A stretch of DNA of 64,000 nucleotides from Clostridia bacterium (GCA_018432615.1 JAHDSQ010000017.1:1-64000); one strand, 5' to 3'. Positions 28,133 to 37,195 are shown, counted from the first letter of the stretch. Numbers and translations: made by a program. Notes: generated from the letters alone by a model not told the origin.

Positions 28133-29113
28133 ATGAGTTATTCCAATCAAGAACTGCTAAAAATGTATGAACAAATGCAGTTCAGCCGCTTATTTGAAGA
28201 AAAGCTTATTGCCCTGATTAACGAGGGAGGACTGCCGGGATTTTATCATTTGGCTATCGGACAAGAGGCGGTCCAGGTAGGCGCGGTAAGTGCCATGAGC
28301 AAGGAAGACTATTTCTTGGCAACCCATAGGAGTCACCCCGCTTTGGTAAACTTGCTGGATACGAATAAGTTTATTTGTGAGCTATTAGGAAGATACGAAG
28401 GCTATAATCAGGGAAAAGGCTGGGAGCATATTTCCAGCAAAAAGGAAAAGGTTTTACCCGCCAGTGGAGACCTGGGAGTTGGGGTTCCTCTGGCAGTCGG
28501 ATTTGCCTGGGCCTTAAAGGCACAAAAAAAAGAGGGGGTCGTCATCTGTCTGTGTGGTGACGGGGCAACGAGTGAAGGCAATGTGCATGAAGGAATGAAT
28601 ATGGCGGCTCTTTTCAAAGTGCCGATTGTATTCCTGATTGAAAATAACCAATGGGCCATCTCAACACCTTATGCCAAACAGACTGCCGCAAAAAACCTGT
28701 CCACCAGGGCGGCTTCCTACGGCATGACGGGAGTGACCATCGACGGCAATGATGTGGAAAAGGTCAGGGAAACCGTAGAGGAGGCCATTAATAAAGCCCG
28801 CAAGGGTGAACCGAGTGTGATAGAAGCCGTTACATACAGATGGAAGGGACACTTCGAAGGTGAACCGGGACTCTATCGTAATCCTCAAGAGGTGGAAGAA
28901 GCAATGAAAAACTGCCCGGTGAAAAAGCTAAAAGAAAAGCTAATGGCGCAAGGTACGCTCACCGTTGACATGGTTGAAAAAATCGACCAGGACATAGTGG
29001 CAAGAATAAAGGCGGCTTTTGATTATGCCGCTAAATCGCCGTTGCCTACCGAAGAACAAACGGTAGACTACAAGATGGTTTACGCCACATATTTAGGAGG
29101 TGATTTGCAATGA
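28133..29113 (+). CDS. 2-oxoacid dehydrogenase E1 alpha subunit, module 1
   Basis: A 326-aa TPP-dependent E1 alpha subunit that decarboxylates a 2-oxo acid and hands the acyl group to lipoyl-E2. GFYHLAIGQEAVQVG at the N-terminus, the TPP/Mg motif CGDGATSEGNVHEGMN ... ENNQWAIS, and YRWKGHFEGEP near the end are clear. In the loop that normally reads SMHI, this copy has GKGWEHISS, one residue shorter than its paralogue at 37196. Start at ATG 28133 (GGAGGTG). It overlaps the E1 beta gene by ATGA. The substrate is not readable; the downstream buk/ptb genes suggest branched-chain or other C4-C5 oxo acids. Pyruvate or acetoin are alternatives. Confidence 0.88.
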   Translation: MSYSNQELLKMYEQMQFSRLFEEKLIALINEGGLPGFYHLAIGQEAVQVGAVSAMSKEDYFLATHRSHPALVNLLDTNKFICELLGRYEGYNQGKGWEHISSKKEKVLPASGDLGVGVPLAVGFAWALKAQKKEGVVICLCGDGATSEGNVHEGMNMAALFKVPIVFLIENNQWAISTPYAKQTAAKNLSTRAASYGMTGVTIDGNDVEKVRETVEEAINKARKGEPSVIEAVTYRWKGHFEGEPGLYRNPQEVEEAMKNCPVKKLKEKLMAQGTLTVDMVEKIDQDIVARIKAAFDYAAKSPLPTEEQTVDYKMVYATYLGGDLQ

Positions 29114-30084
29114 GAACGATTACATATGCCCAGGCAACCCTTGAGGCTATGGCGGAGGAAATGAGACGGGACGAAAAGGTATTCTTTATGGGTGAAGACG
29201 TGGCTATGATGGGCGGGGCTTTTGGACAGAGCATGGGTCTTTTGCAGGAATTTGGGGAGGAAAGGGTAATTGACACACCCATCTGTGAATCCGGCATTGC
29301 CAACTTTGCCAATGGTGCGGCTATGGCAGGGATGAGACCGGTCATCGAGATCCAGTTTGCTGATTTTCTGGGGTTGGCCTTTGATGCCGTTTCCAATCAG
29401 GGGCCAAAGTTTCGCTATATGTCGGGCGGAGAGTGGAGCGTCCCAGTGGTTGTAAGGTCACCCCAAGGAGGCGGATTTGGAGCTGCTTGTCAGCATTCCC
29501 AGTGCGTTGAAGCCTGGTTTATGAATCTGCCGGGTTTAAAGATTGTAATCCCCACAACCCCTTATGATGTAAAAGGACTATTGAAATCAGCCATACGTGA
29601 CGATGATCCTGTCTTGTTTTTGGAGCATAAAGCCTTATATGCTGTCAAAGGGGAGGTTCCGACAGAAGAATACACCGTACCCCTTGGGGAAGCAAGAATT
29701 GTCAGGGAAGGGAAGGACATTACGATTATCGCCATTCAAAGTATGGTTTATCAAGCCCAGGAAGCTGCGGTGGAACTTGAAAAAGAGGGTATCAGTGTAG
29801 AGATAATCGATCCGCGGACGGTAATTCCTCTTGATAAAGAGACTATCTTTACCTCAGTCAGAAAGACGGGCAGGGTTGTGATTGCTCATGAAGCCCCTAA
29901 GAGGGGCGGTGTCGGTGCAGAAATAAGCGCAGTTATCACAGAGCACTGCTTTGGGGACCTGAAGGCTCCAATCATGAGAATAGGGGCCCTTAACATCCCC
30001 TTGCCCTTCGGTCTTCCTGAAAAATACTGCTTGCCTCATAAGGGGCGTATCATAAACAGTGTACAAGAACTAATTAACGGATAA
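29110..30084 (+). CDS. 2-oxoacid dehydrogenase E1 beta subunit, module 1
   Basis: A 324-aa partner of the preceding E1 alpha. ITYAQATLEAMAEEM, FFMGEDVAMMGGAFG, the PICESGIANFANGAAMAG segment that carries the TPP-activating Glu, and EIIDPRTVIPLD with GRVVIAHEAPKRGG mark the transketolase-type beta subunit of PDH/BCKDH/acetoin dehydrogenases. Translationally coupled to E1 alpha (ATGA). Followed by a hairpin and then buk. No E2 is encoded in this module; the E2-E3 pair at 33454-35854 must serve it. Confidence 0.9.
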   Translation: MRTITYAQATLEAMAEEMRRDEKVFFMGEDVAMMGGAFGQSMGLLQEFGEERVIDTPICESGIANFANGAAMAGMRPVIEIQFADFLGLAFDAVSNQGPKFRYMSGGEWSVPVVVRSPQGGGFGAACQHSQCVEAWFMNLPGLKIVIPTTPYDVKGLLKSAIRDDDPVLFLEHKALYAVKGEVPTEEYTVPLGEARIVREGKDITIIAIQSMVYQAQEAAVELEKEGISVEIIDPRTVIPLDKETIFTSVRKTGRVVIAHEAPKRGGVGAEISAVITEHCFGDLKAPIMRIGALNIPLPFGLPEKYCLPHKGRIINSVQELING

Positions 30085-30096
30085 ACATAAGATGAT

Positions 30097-30133
30097 AGCC
30101 CGGAGTTCCTGTTCAAGACAGGCTCTCCGGGTT
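30097..30133 (+). other. Intercistronic hairpin between E1 beta and buk
   Basis: GCCCGGAG/CTCCGGGT arms enclose a second stem CCTGT/ACAGG. No T run follows, so it is probably an mRNA-stability or processing element, not a terminator. Confidence 0.45.
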
Positions 30134-30158
30134 GATTAAAAGAGGAGCAAGCAAAAAG

Positions 30159-31229
30159 ATGGAGCAAAAAGAAAGGATTCTAGTCATCAATCCGGGGGCA
30201 ACCTCTACAAAAATCGCAGTTTTCGACGAGAACGAGAACGTGTATAAAAAGAATATTGAGCATAAAAAGACAGACCTGCAGGAATATCAAAAGATTTTTG
30301 AGCAATATACTTTTCGGTTATGCAAAGTACAAGAATCCCTGGCAGAGGAGAGAATTGATATTTCTTCGATTTCAGCTGTTGTCGGGCGGGGAGGGCTCTT
30401 AAAACCCTTACCGGGAGGGACATATCCGGTGAATGAGAAAATGGTCCAAGAACTTGAACTGGCCGCCAGGGGACAGCATGCTTCGAATTTAGGAGCCGTA
30501 TTGGCTTACAATATAGCAAGGGCGCTGGGTGTTCCCTCCTTTATTGTGGATCCTGTTTCAGTTGACGAAATGTGGCCTTGTGCCAAGTTGTCCGGGTTGC
30601 CGGAGCTCGAACGGGAGAGCATGTCGCATGCCTTAAACATCAAAGCTGTGGCCAGAAAAACGGCAGAAGGTCTGAATCGGAGCCTGGGTGAGTGCAACTT
30701 CATTGTCGGGCACCTTGGAACAGGCATATCTGTAGCCGCGCTGAGAAAAGGCAAGATGATAGATACATGCAATGCGAAAGATGACGGGCCCTTCTCCGTC
30801 GATCGCTGCGGCTCTTTGCCTGTTAGCCGTCTCATTGATATCTGTTATTCCGGTCAATATACAAGAGAAGAATTACAAAAGAAGATTAACGGGGAAGGGG
30901 GTATATATGCTTACCTCAAAACGAGGGATGTAAGGGAAGTCGAAAAATTGGCCCGGGAAGAAGTGGGAAACGCCCGACTTGTCCTGGAGGCTTTTTGTTA
31001 TCAGGTGGCTAAAGAGATTGGAGCAATGGGAGCCGTTCTGGAGGGAGAGGTGGACAGGATTATCCTCACCGGAGGAATAGCGCATTCCCGCAGGATAATT
31101 GAAGATATCAAAAAAAGGGTGCGGTACTTGGCCGATGTTGTTGTTATTCCGGGTGAGGAAGAGCTTGAAGCCTTGGCCTTGGGGGCATTGAGAGTATTAA
31201 AAGGCGAGGAAAAGCCCCGGGTCTACTGA
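30159..31229 (+). CDS. buk: Butyrate (branched-chain fatty acid) kinase, module 1
   Basis: A 356-aa ASKHA-family acid kinase. It converts butyryl- or branched acyl-phosphate plus ADP into the acid plus ATP. The nucleotide-fold start VINPGATSTKIAVFDE, VVGRGGLLKPLPGGTYPVNE, GHLGTGISVAALRKGKMIDT and LTGGIAHSRRI define the family. Start at ATG 30159 after AGAGGAG. Order here is buk then ptb, the reverse of module 2 and of the common clostridial ptb-buk. Set behind E1 genes, it most likely conserves the thioester energy of the dehydrogenase product as ATP. Confidence 0.92.
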   Translation: MEQKERILVINPGATSTKIAVFDENENVYKKNIEHKKTDLQEYQKIFEQYTFRLCKVQESLAEERIDISSISAVVGRGGLLKPLPGGTYPVNEKMVQELELAARGQHASNLGAVLAYNIARALGVPSFIVDPVSVDEMWPCAKLSGLPELERESMSHALNIKAVARKTAEGLNRSLGECNFIVGHLGTGISVAALRKGKMIDTCNAKDDGPFSVDRCGSLPVSRLIDICYSGQYTREELQKKINGEGGIYAYLKTRDVREVEKLAREEVGNARLVLEAFCYQVAKEIGAMGAVLEGEVDRIILTGGIAHSRRIIEDIKKRVRYLADVVVIPGEEELEALALGALRVLKGEEKPRVY

Positions 31230-31251
31230 TAGCGGGAAAGGAAAAAGTAAA

Positions 31252-32154
31252 ATGTGCTATAAAAGCTTTGCGGAAATGACTTCAAAAATTCAGGGGTCAG
31301 AAATAATAAAAAAAGCAGCTGTAGTGAAGGCTGAGGATAAGCATACCATAGAGGCCGTACTGATGGCCAATCAGGATAGGCTTATCGACCCTATCCTGAT
31401 TGGGAATGCCGGAAAGATACTTGAAACACTTAATAGTTTCAAAGCAGCAGACGAGGGGATAGAAATACTTGATGTCAGCAATGCGGAAAAAGCCGCCGAA
31501 AAAGCAGCACAGCTTGCCCGGGAGGGAAGCTGCGATCTAATAATGAAAGGATTAATTGAAACAGCGGATCTCATGAAAGTAATTCTCAAAAAAGAAAATG
31601 GGCTAAGAACGGAAAGAATTCTTACCCATCTTGCCTTTTTTGAAGTTCCCACCTATCACAAAATTTTGGCATGTACCGATACGGGGCTGGCTATGTATCC
31701 GGATTTACAGCAAAAAAAACAAATAATAATAAATGCCGTCCTTAGCCTAAACAAAATGGGTTATCAGAGACCAAAAGTAGGAATATTATCGGCAGTAGAA
31801 AAAATAAATCCCAAAATGCCGGAGAGCGAAGAGGCCGGTAAGCTCAAGGAAATGTATGTTGCAGGCCTATTCCCTCCCTGTATATTGGAAGGACCAATTT
31901 CTTATGATCTGGCTGTTAATAAGGAAGCGGCAGAAACAAAGGGGTTTCAAAGCCCGGTAGCCGGAGATGTGGATATTCTCGTTATGCCAAATATCACGAC
32001 CGGTAATGTTTTGGGTAAAGCCCTGGTATTTTCCGCCGGGGCAAAAATGGCCGGATTTATAACCGGAGCAAAAATCCCGATAGTTTTGACCTCAAGGGCT
32101 TCCTCTGCTCAGGATAAATACTTTTCCATCCTCTTGGCGGTTACGTCCTCTTAA
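31252..32154 (+). CDS. ptb: Phosphate butyryltransferase, module 1
   Basis: A 300-aa phosphotransacylase that exchanges CoA for phosphate (acyl-CoA + Pi to acyl-P + CoA). Recognised by CDLIMKGLIETADLMK, THLAFFEVPTYHK, NAVLSLNKMGY, EGPISYDLAVNKEAA, and MPNITTGNVLGKALVF. Twenty-two bp after buk. Its stop lies 14 bp inside the 3' end of the convergent luxR-type gene. Second-to-last step of the proposed oxo-acid to ATP route. Confidence 0.92.
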   Translation: MCYKSFAEMTSKIQGSEIIKKAAVVKAEDKHTIEAVLMANQDRLIDPILIGNAGKILETLNSFKAADEGIEILDVSNAEKAAEKAAQLAREGSCDLIMKGLIETADLMKVILKKENGLRTERILTHLAFFEVPTYHKILACTDTGLAMYPDLQQKKQIIINAVLSLNKMGYQRPKVGILSAVEKINPKMPESEEAGKLKEMYVAGLFPPCILEGPISYDLAVNKEAAETKGFQSPVAGDVDILVMPNITTGNVLGKALVFSAGAKMAGFITGAKIPIVLTSRASSAQDKYFSILLAVTSS

Positions 32155-33238
32155 TATGACAGCCGACTTTTTGTACAATGGCCGTACGGTTTTTTACATT
32201 CAGTTTTTTACGAATATTGTCCAGGTGAGTACGTACCGTATTGGCACTGATATAGAGCATCCTAGCTATTTCATTGTTGCTCAACCCCAAAGAAACCAGA
32301 TTAACCACTTCCGTCTCCCTGGGAGTGAGGTTGTAGAGAAGAGAAAAGTCACCGGAAGAATTCTGTCTTTCGGGGGCAGATTTTACAACATACACATAAT
32401 AGGAACTTTTTAACCCCCAATATTTATTAGGAATCAAAACCGGAATAACTTTAAAATTGTAACAATCCAAAGATATGGAAATTTGGGAAGAAGGATTTGG
32501 AGGAGAGAAAAAAGCGCCGCTGAATATTTTGTCCATTACAGCTTTGATAGGATTGGAACATGTGTTACCGTTAAGAATCTCTTTACAATACCAAAGTGCA
32601 ATCTCATTGCTTTTTGTCACCTGTAAGTTATTGTCCAGGACAACCAGACCTATGGGCAGTTGCGAAATAATACTGGTGGCAAACAGTTTTTCATGGATTA
32701 ACTGAGCCGTGTCAACGTGGTTAGCAAGATGAGCGGAAATATGGGCTGCAAGCTTTTCTAAGATGACCCTTTCCCTCATGGTAAAGTCGCCTTCTTCCTG
32801 CGAACGGAAAATACCGATTGCGCCCAGTAATTTGTTTTTGTGCTTAAGAGGCATGGCCAGCTCAGTATAGATGTTTTGCATTTTTAAAAAGTCGTTATAA
32901 AACTCAGTTTCTTCAAACCGTTCACGTGGCATAAGGTCTGTGACAGAAAAGCAGTTTTGCGTTAATAAAAATTGGGGACCCACATTGCGTGGGTGGAAGA
33001 TATCTGTTTTAAAGTAGTGTTCATTATATTGCTGGTAGTATCTGTTGCTGACATTCAGGCCGACAGGGCAACAAAACTCTTCCCTGGAATCGACCAGAAA
33101 GAAATTACTGTGCTGAAAGGAAAACAGAAAAGAGAGGGCTTTTAGCACCTGAAATTGATAATTATGAGTGTCCTCTTGAATGAGGGAAATGAACCGGAGA
33201 ATTTTTTCATAGTCATCTTTTTGGAGTAACATATTCAT
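32141..33238 (-). CDS. LuxR-family regulator with GAF-like sensor, copy 1
   Basis: A 365-aa regulator. Residues 1-180 resemble a GAF domain (ELAMPLKHKNKLLGAIGIFRSQEEGDF read in pieces); 185-285 a PAS-like segment (QLPIGLVVLDNNLQVTKSNE). The C-terminal LuxR HTH reads LTPRETEVVNLVSLGLSNNEIARMLYISANTVRTHLDNI in pieces. No phospho-acceptor domain, so probably activated by a ligand. It faces away from the E2-lpd operon, sharing a 210-bp intergenic region that holds the TACG-N8-CGTA motif. Paralogous to the gene at 35873. Confidence 0.82.
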   Translation of the reverse strand: MNMLLQKDDYEKILRFISLIQEDTHNYQFQVLKALSFLFSFQHSNFFLVDSREEFCCPVGLNVSNRYYQQYNEHYFKTDIFHPRNVGPQFLLTQNCFSVTDLMPRERFEETEFYNDFLKMQNIYTELAMPLKHKNKLLGAIGIFRSQEEGDFTMRERVILEKLAAHISAHLANHVDTAQLIHEKLFATSIISQLPIGLVVLDNNLQVTKSNEIALWYCKEILNGNTCSNPIKAVMDKIFSGAFFSPPNPSSQISISLDCYNFKVIPVLIPNKYWGLKSSYYVYVVKSAPERQNSSGDFSLLYNLTPRETEVVNLVSLGLSNNEIARMLYISANTVRTHLDNIRKKLNVKNRTAIVQKVGCHIKRT

Positions 33239-33329
33239 AATAATACCCCGAATATAAAAAATCTCTTTAATCTTTATTATAGCAAGAGTATTTAATATTT
33301 AAAAGGTTGACGGTAAAACGACAAGAAAA

Positions 33330-33345
33330 TACGTAGTTTGCCGTA
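33330..33345 (+). promoter_or_regulatory. TACG-N8-CGTA motif upstream of the E2-lpdA operon
   Basis: TACGTAGTTTGCCGTA, an inverted repeat with 4-bp arms, about 110 bp upstream of the E2 start and in the gap that separates it from luxR copy 1. It matches the spacing of the motif before operon 3. Confidence 0.45.
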
Positions 33346-33453
33346 GAGAAAGCTGATAAAAATAGGTATCTCTAAGTATGGAATGGGAAAAAGGCACCTG
33401 AGAAAATGGATTAAAAGAAAAAGCCGAACATCAAAAGAAACGGGGGAATGGAG

Positions 33454-34440
33454 ATGTCAATTGAGGTGCATATGCCAAAGCTGGGCATGACTATGCGGGA
33501 AGGCACCCTTGTAAAATGGCTGAAAAAGGAGGGTGAGCAGGTTCAAAAAGGAGAGGCGCTTGCGGAGATCACTTCAGAAAAGATAACAAATACTATCGAA
33601 GCGCCGGCCTCCGGGGTTTTAGAAAAAGTGCTCTATCCTGAGGGAGAGGTCGTAGAGATAGGAAAGGTGATTGCCTTTCTTTCTGAACAAGTTGTCGAAG
33701 ACACCGTTTCTGCAGCCAGGGAAGAACCTGTTACCGAAACAAAGGAAAGCGAGGATACAGCGGACTATGAAATAAGGCCGCTGGGCCCGTTGAGAAAGGT
33801 TATCGGGGAAAGGATGACAGAAAGTCTGCGCAGTGTTCCCCAAGGAACATTAACAACCAGGGCAGATATGTCAGGCTTGATTGCTTTAAAAGAAGAATAT
33901 GCAGCCTTGGGGCAGAAAGTTACCTTTACCGATCTTTTTATCAAGACAGTAAGCGTTGCCTTGTTGGATAATCCAATAATAAACTCCTCCCTTCGGGATG
34001 GTAAGGTATATACGTTTAAATCAGCACATATCGGAGTAGGAGTTGGTACGGATGAGGCTTTATTTGTTCCCGTAATCAAGAACGCCGATAAAAAAGGTGT
34101 TGTGGAAATATCTCAGGAATTAAAGCAGTTATCCCAGAAAGTAAAGGATGGAAGTATAGGCATGGAGGAGATGAGCGGAGGAACTTTTACCATCAGTAAT
34201 CTGGGAATGTTTGATGTTGATATCATCACTCCCGTTATCAATCCTCCGGAATCAGCTATTTTGGCCATTGGAGCAACCAGACAAGAGGTGGTGGTTGATA
34301 AAGAAGGGCAGATGGTAATTAAACCGTTGACAACACTATGTCTGACTGCAGATCACACCCTTGTGGACGGGATAACGGCAGTGGAGTTTTTGGCAAAAAT
34401 CAAAGAGGTTATGAGAAGCCCTCAGATATATTTGAGATGA
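33454..34440 (+). CDS. Dihydrolipoamide acyltransferase (E2), short form
   Basis: A 328-aa E2 core enzyme that accepts the acyl group from E1 on a lipoyl arm and passes it to CoA. Lipoyl domain at residues 1-78, with the modified Lys expected at Lys43 in ITSEKITNTIEAP. Catalytic domain from about 105, ending in the active-site DHTLVDG. The usual peripheral-subunit-binding domain between them, which docks E1/E3, is not visible; the linker is only about 25 residues. Start at ATG 33454 (GGGGG seven bases upstream). It heads the E2-lpdA pair that must serve both E1 modules. Confidence 0.88.
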   Translation: MSIEVHMPKLGMTMREGTLVKWLKKEGEQVQKGEALAEITSEKITNTIEAPASGVLEKVLYPEGEVVEIGKVIAFLSEQVVEDTVSAAREEPVTETKESEDTADYEIRPLGPLRKVIGERMTESLRSVPQGTLTTRADMSGLIALKEEYAALGQKVTFTDLFIKTVSVALLDNPIINSSLRDGKVYTFKSAHIGVGVGTDEALFVPVIKNADKKGVVEISQELKQLSQKVKDGSIGMEEMSGGTFTISNLGMFDVDIITPVINPPESAILAIGATRQEVVVDKEGQMVIKPLTTLCLTADHTLVDGITAVEFLAKIKEVMRSPQIYLR

Positions 34441-34456
34441 AGCGGAGGAAACAGCA

Positions 34457-35854
34457 ATGAAAGAAGAATACAACGTGGCTGTTTTAGGCGGTGGCCCCGG
34501 TGGTTATGTAGCGGCTATTCTGGCAGCTCGTCTGGGGGCAAAGGTGATTTTGATCGAAAAAAACAAGCTAGGGGGCACTTGCCTAAACGCAGGGTGTATT
34601 CCCACCAAAGCCCTCCTGAAATGCGCCGCTGTCCATGCCGGGGTAGCTTCTGCGGGCCGGTACGGTGTAGAATACGAATCGGTTTATTTTGACTTTAGAA
34701 AAATGATGGAGTTCAAAAACCGTGTTGTGGACCAGTTAGTGGGAGGAGTTAATCAGCTAATCAAAGCCAACAAAATCGACCTTATCATCGGAGAAGGTCG
34801 GATAATTAATCGGCAGAACATTTTAGTGAAGACTCCTGCCGGCAACGAAAAAATAAACGCTCAAAACATTATTGTGGCCACAGGGGCGCAAGAAGTGACT
34901 ATTCCCGGTTTTGAACCAGATGGCGACCAGGTTTTAAACAGCACCCAAATACTTTCCTTGCAAGAACTGCCCCGCAGATTGACGATTATCGGTGGCGGCG
35001 TTATTGGGGTGGAGTTTGCATCACTCTTCAACAGTTTGGGCGTAGAAGTCACCATCCTTGAACTAACAGATCGTCTCATTCCTACCGAAGACGAAGAGAT
35101 ATCGCAGGTCCTCCAGGGATTTCTGGAGAAAAAAGGTGTTAAGATACAGCTCAATATTTTGGCCCAAAGCGTAGAAAAACAAGCAGAAGGAAATCTGCTT
35201 GTTCGGGCCAAGCCGCCTGATGGTTCGCTACAGGGGGTGAACTGTGATAAACTTCTGGTTTCTGTAGGAAGAAAGGCCTGTTTTCAAAATACCGGTCTTA
35301 TCGAATTGGGTGTACGTATCAAGGAAGACCGGATTGTAACTGATGAACATATGCAAACCAACATTTCCGGCATATATGCTGTAGGTGATATAACACTCAG
35401 CGAACAATTGGCCCACGTAGCCTACATGGAAGCACGTACGGCGGTCTTCAATATTAAGGGAGAAACTTGCAACGCAGATTATACTGCTATTCCTCATTGC
35501 ATCTATACCAGTCCGGAGGTTGCCGGTGTCGGTCTTTCCGAACAGAAGGCCAGGGAGCTTTACGGCGATGTAAAAGCGGCGCGTTTCCCCTTCTATGGCA
35601 ACGGTAAGGCAATTATTGACGGACATAACGAAGGTTTTGTTAAAATCGTTTTTCGCGACGATTCACAAGAGATTGTAGGGGCATCGATAATCGGGACTAA
35701 AGCGACGGAGTTGATTACAGGGGTGACTTTGGCCGTACAGAAAAAAATGAAAGTCATGGATATCGTCAACACCGTCTATGCTCATCCCACCCTCTCCGAG
35801 GCCTTGGGCGAGACAGCTCTAGCAGCGGCGGGGCTCAATCTTCACTCCGTGTAG
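34457..35854 (+). CDS. lpdA: Dihydrolipoamide dehydrogenase (E3)
   Basis: A 465-aa flavoprotein that reoxidises dihydrolipoyl-E2 with NAD+. FAD fold VAVLGGGPGGYVAAILAA, redox disulfide GGTCLNAGCIPTK (Cys42, Cys47), NAD-binding RLTIIGGGVIGVEFAS, second FAD site ISGIYAVGDI, and the C-terminal catalytic His in YAHPTLSEALGE. Sixteen bp after E2, with GGAGG. It converges on luxR copy 2. Confidence 0.95.
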   Translation: MKEEYNVAVLGGGPGGYVAAILAARLGAKVILIEKNKLGGTCLNAGCIPTKALLKCAAVHAGVASAGRYGVEYESVYFDFRKMMEFKNRVVDQLVGGVNQLIKANKIDLIIGEGRIINRQNILVKTPAGNEKINAQNIIVATGAQEVTIPGFEPDGDQVLNSTQILSLQELPRRLTIIGGGVIGVEFASLFNSLGVEVTILELTDRLIPTEDEEISQVLQGFLEKKGVKIQLNILAQSVEKQAEGNLLVRAKPPDGSLQGVNCDKLLVSVGRKACFQNTGLIELGVRIKEDRIVTDEHMQTNISGIYAVGDITLSEQLAHVAYMEARTAVFNIKGETCNADYTAIPHCIYTSPEVAGVGLSEQKARELYGDVKAARFPFYGNGKAIIDGHNEGFVKIVFRDDSQEIVGASIIGTKATELITGVTLAVQKKMKVMDIVNTVYAHPTLSEALGETALAAAGLNLHSV

Positions 35855-35872
35855 AGTAATGAAATAATGAGA

Positions 35873-36967
35873 TTATTTGAAGTCTTGAATCATACCCGTT
35901 TTGTATAGTATGGACGTGCGGCTACTAACATTGAGCTTATTAAAGATGTTATCTACATGTGTTCTTACAGTGTGTACGCTTAAGAAAAGAGTGTCGGCTA
36001 TTTCCTTGTTGGAAAGACCCTGGGCAATCAGTTTTATGATTTCTACTTCCCGATTTGTCAGGTTGTAGCAGACGGATAATGATTCAAGATTGTTTCGTTC
36101 ATCTGGTGTCTTTTTAATCAGGTAGAGAAGATAATATGTTTCGATACCTTTGTAGGTGTTAGGGACAATCGAAGGGACTATTTTCATGCTGTAGGAATCA
36201 AAATCGTTATAGATTACTGTTGAGGAATCCATGGCTTGAAAAGAGATATTAGGAAGGATGTTGATTATTACCTCGTTAATCGGGTCAATGGTTTCTTTTT
36301 GGTTTAAAAGATCGAGACAATAGATTTTAGCCATTTCATTGCTGTTAACAACACTCCAATTACTATCCAAAACAATTAAACCTAAGGGCAACTGGGCTAC
36401 GCAATTCTTGTAAATCTGTCGTTCTTTTTTAATTTGAGTCGTTTCCAAGTATTCGTTTAAGTGAAAGGAAATGTGGTGGGATATATTGCCAATGATTTCA
36501 CGTTCATGGGAAGTGAAATCACCCTCTTTCTTCGGGCGAAAAATGCCGACGCCTCCGATCAGTCTTTTTCCAGCCTTTAAGGGCAGGGCGAGTTCGTAGA
36601 ACAAATTGTCTTTCTTTAGAAAATCCAAGTAATACTCGGTATTTTCAAACTCTTTGAGCGACATCAGGTCTGTAATGGTGAACGAGTTTTTGTTGAACAT
36701 TAAGCGAGAGGAAACATTAATAGGATGAAAGATATCTGTTTTAAAATAGTATTCCGCATACATCTGAAAGAGGTTATTACTTATGTTAAGGCCCAAAGGA
36801 CTGGTAAACTTACCCTGGTCATTAATCAGGAAAAAAGTTAAATGATTAAAAGTGAAGATTTCGGAAAGATACTTTAGTACCCTATAACGATAATCATCCC
36901 GGTCATCCTGAATTACGGAGATAAAATGCAAAATATTTTCATAATCCCGGAGAGAGAGAACGCTCAT
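35873..36967 (-). CDS. LuxR-family regulator with GAF-like sensor, copy 2
   Basis: A 364-aa paralogue of the regulator at 32141, colinear over its whole length (shared YYFKTDIFHP, TITDLM/SVTDLM, EGDFT..ER, QLP.GL.VLD, LT.RE.E). GAF-like part at the N-terminus, PAS-like centre, and a LuxR HTH ending SNKEIADTLFLSVHTVRTHVDNIF. Divergent from E1 operon 2, with the GAAATACGTAAAAT motif between them. AGGAG precedes the ATG on the minus strand. Likely activates the adjacent operon in response to an acyl-CoA, oxo acid or amino acid; the ligand is not known. Confidence 0.82.
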   Translation of the reverse strand: MSVLSLRDYENILHFISVIQDDRDDYRYRVLKYLSEIFTFNHLTFFLINDQGKFTSPLGLNISNNLFQMYAEYYFKTDIFHPINVSSRLMFNKNSFTITDLMSLKEFENTEYYLDFLKKDNLFYELALPLKAGKRLIGGVGIFRPKKEGDFTSHEREIIGNISHHISFHLNEYLETTQIKKERQIYKNCVAQLPLGLIVLDSNWSVVNSNEMAKIYCLDLLNQKETIDPINEVIINILPNISFQAMDSSTVIYNDFDSYSMKIVPSIVPNTYKGIETYYLLYLIKKTPDERNNLESLSVCYNLTNREVEIIKLIAQGLSNKEIADTLFLSVHTVRTHVDNIFNKLNVSSRTSILYKTGMIQDFK

Positions 36968-37061
36968 AGTTATACTCCTCTCTACTTAACACTAAAGGAT
37001 ACATGTTACAACAATTATATCAAATATTCCTTTCAATTTATACCCTGTGCGTGTTGTTTAA

Positions 37062-37081
37062 GAAATACGTAAAATATCGTA
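37062..37081 (+). promoter_or_regulatory. GAAATACGTAAAAT / TACG-N8-CGTA motif upstream of operon 3
   Basis: GAAATACGTAAAAT at 37062-37075 is identical to 28014-28027. With the following bases it forms TACGTAAAATATCGTA (37066-37081), an inverted repeat of TACG/CGTA with 8-bp spacing as at 33330. It lies between luxR copy 2 and E1 alpha copy 2. A TTGACA occurs at 37133-37138, but no good -10 follows at 17 bp, which would fit an activator-dependent promoter. Confidence 0.5.
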
Positions 37082-37195
37082 TGCATTAGTGATGCAGATA
37101 AGTAATCTATGGGATGAGAAAAGAGGTGATTTTTGACAAAATGATATAGTAAGCGGGTTAAAAAACATCAAAATAAATGTTTTGGGGGTGTAAGG

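Noticed and set aside
37100-37195. Sigma-54 promoter, as drives bkd genes in Bacillus
   Set aside because: No GG/GC pair with -24/-12 spacing is present, and the nearby regulators are LuxR-type, not sigma-54 activators.
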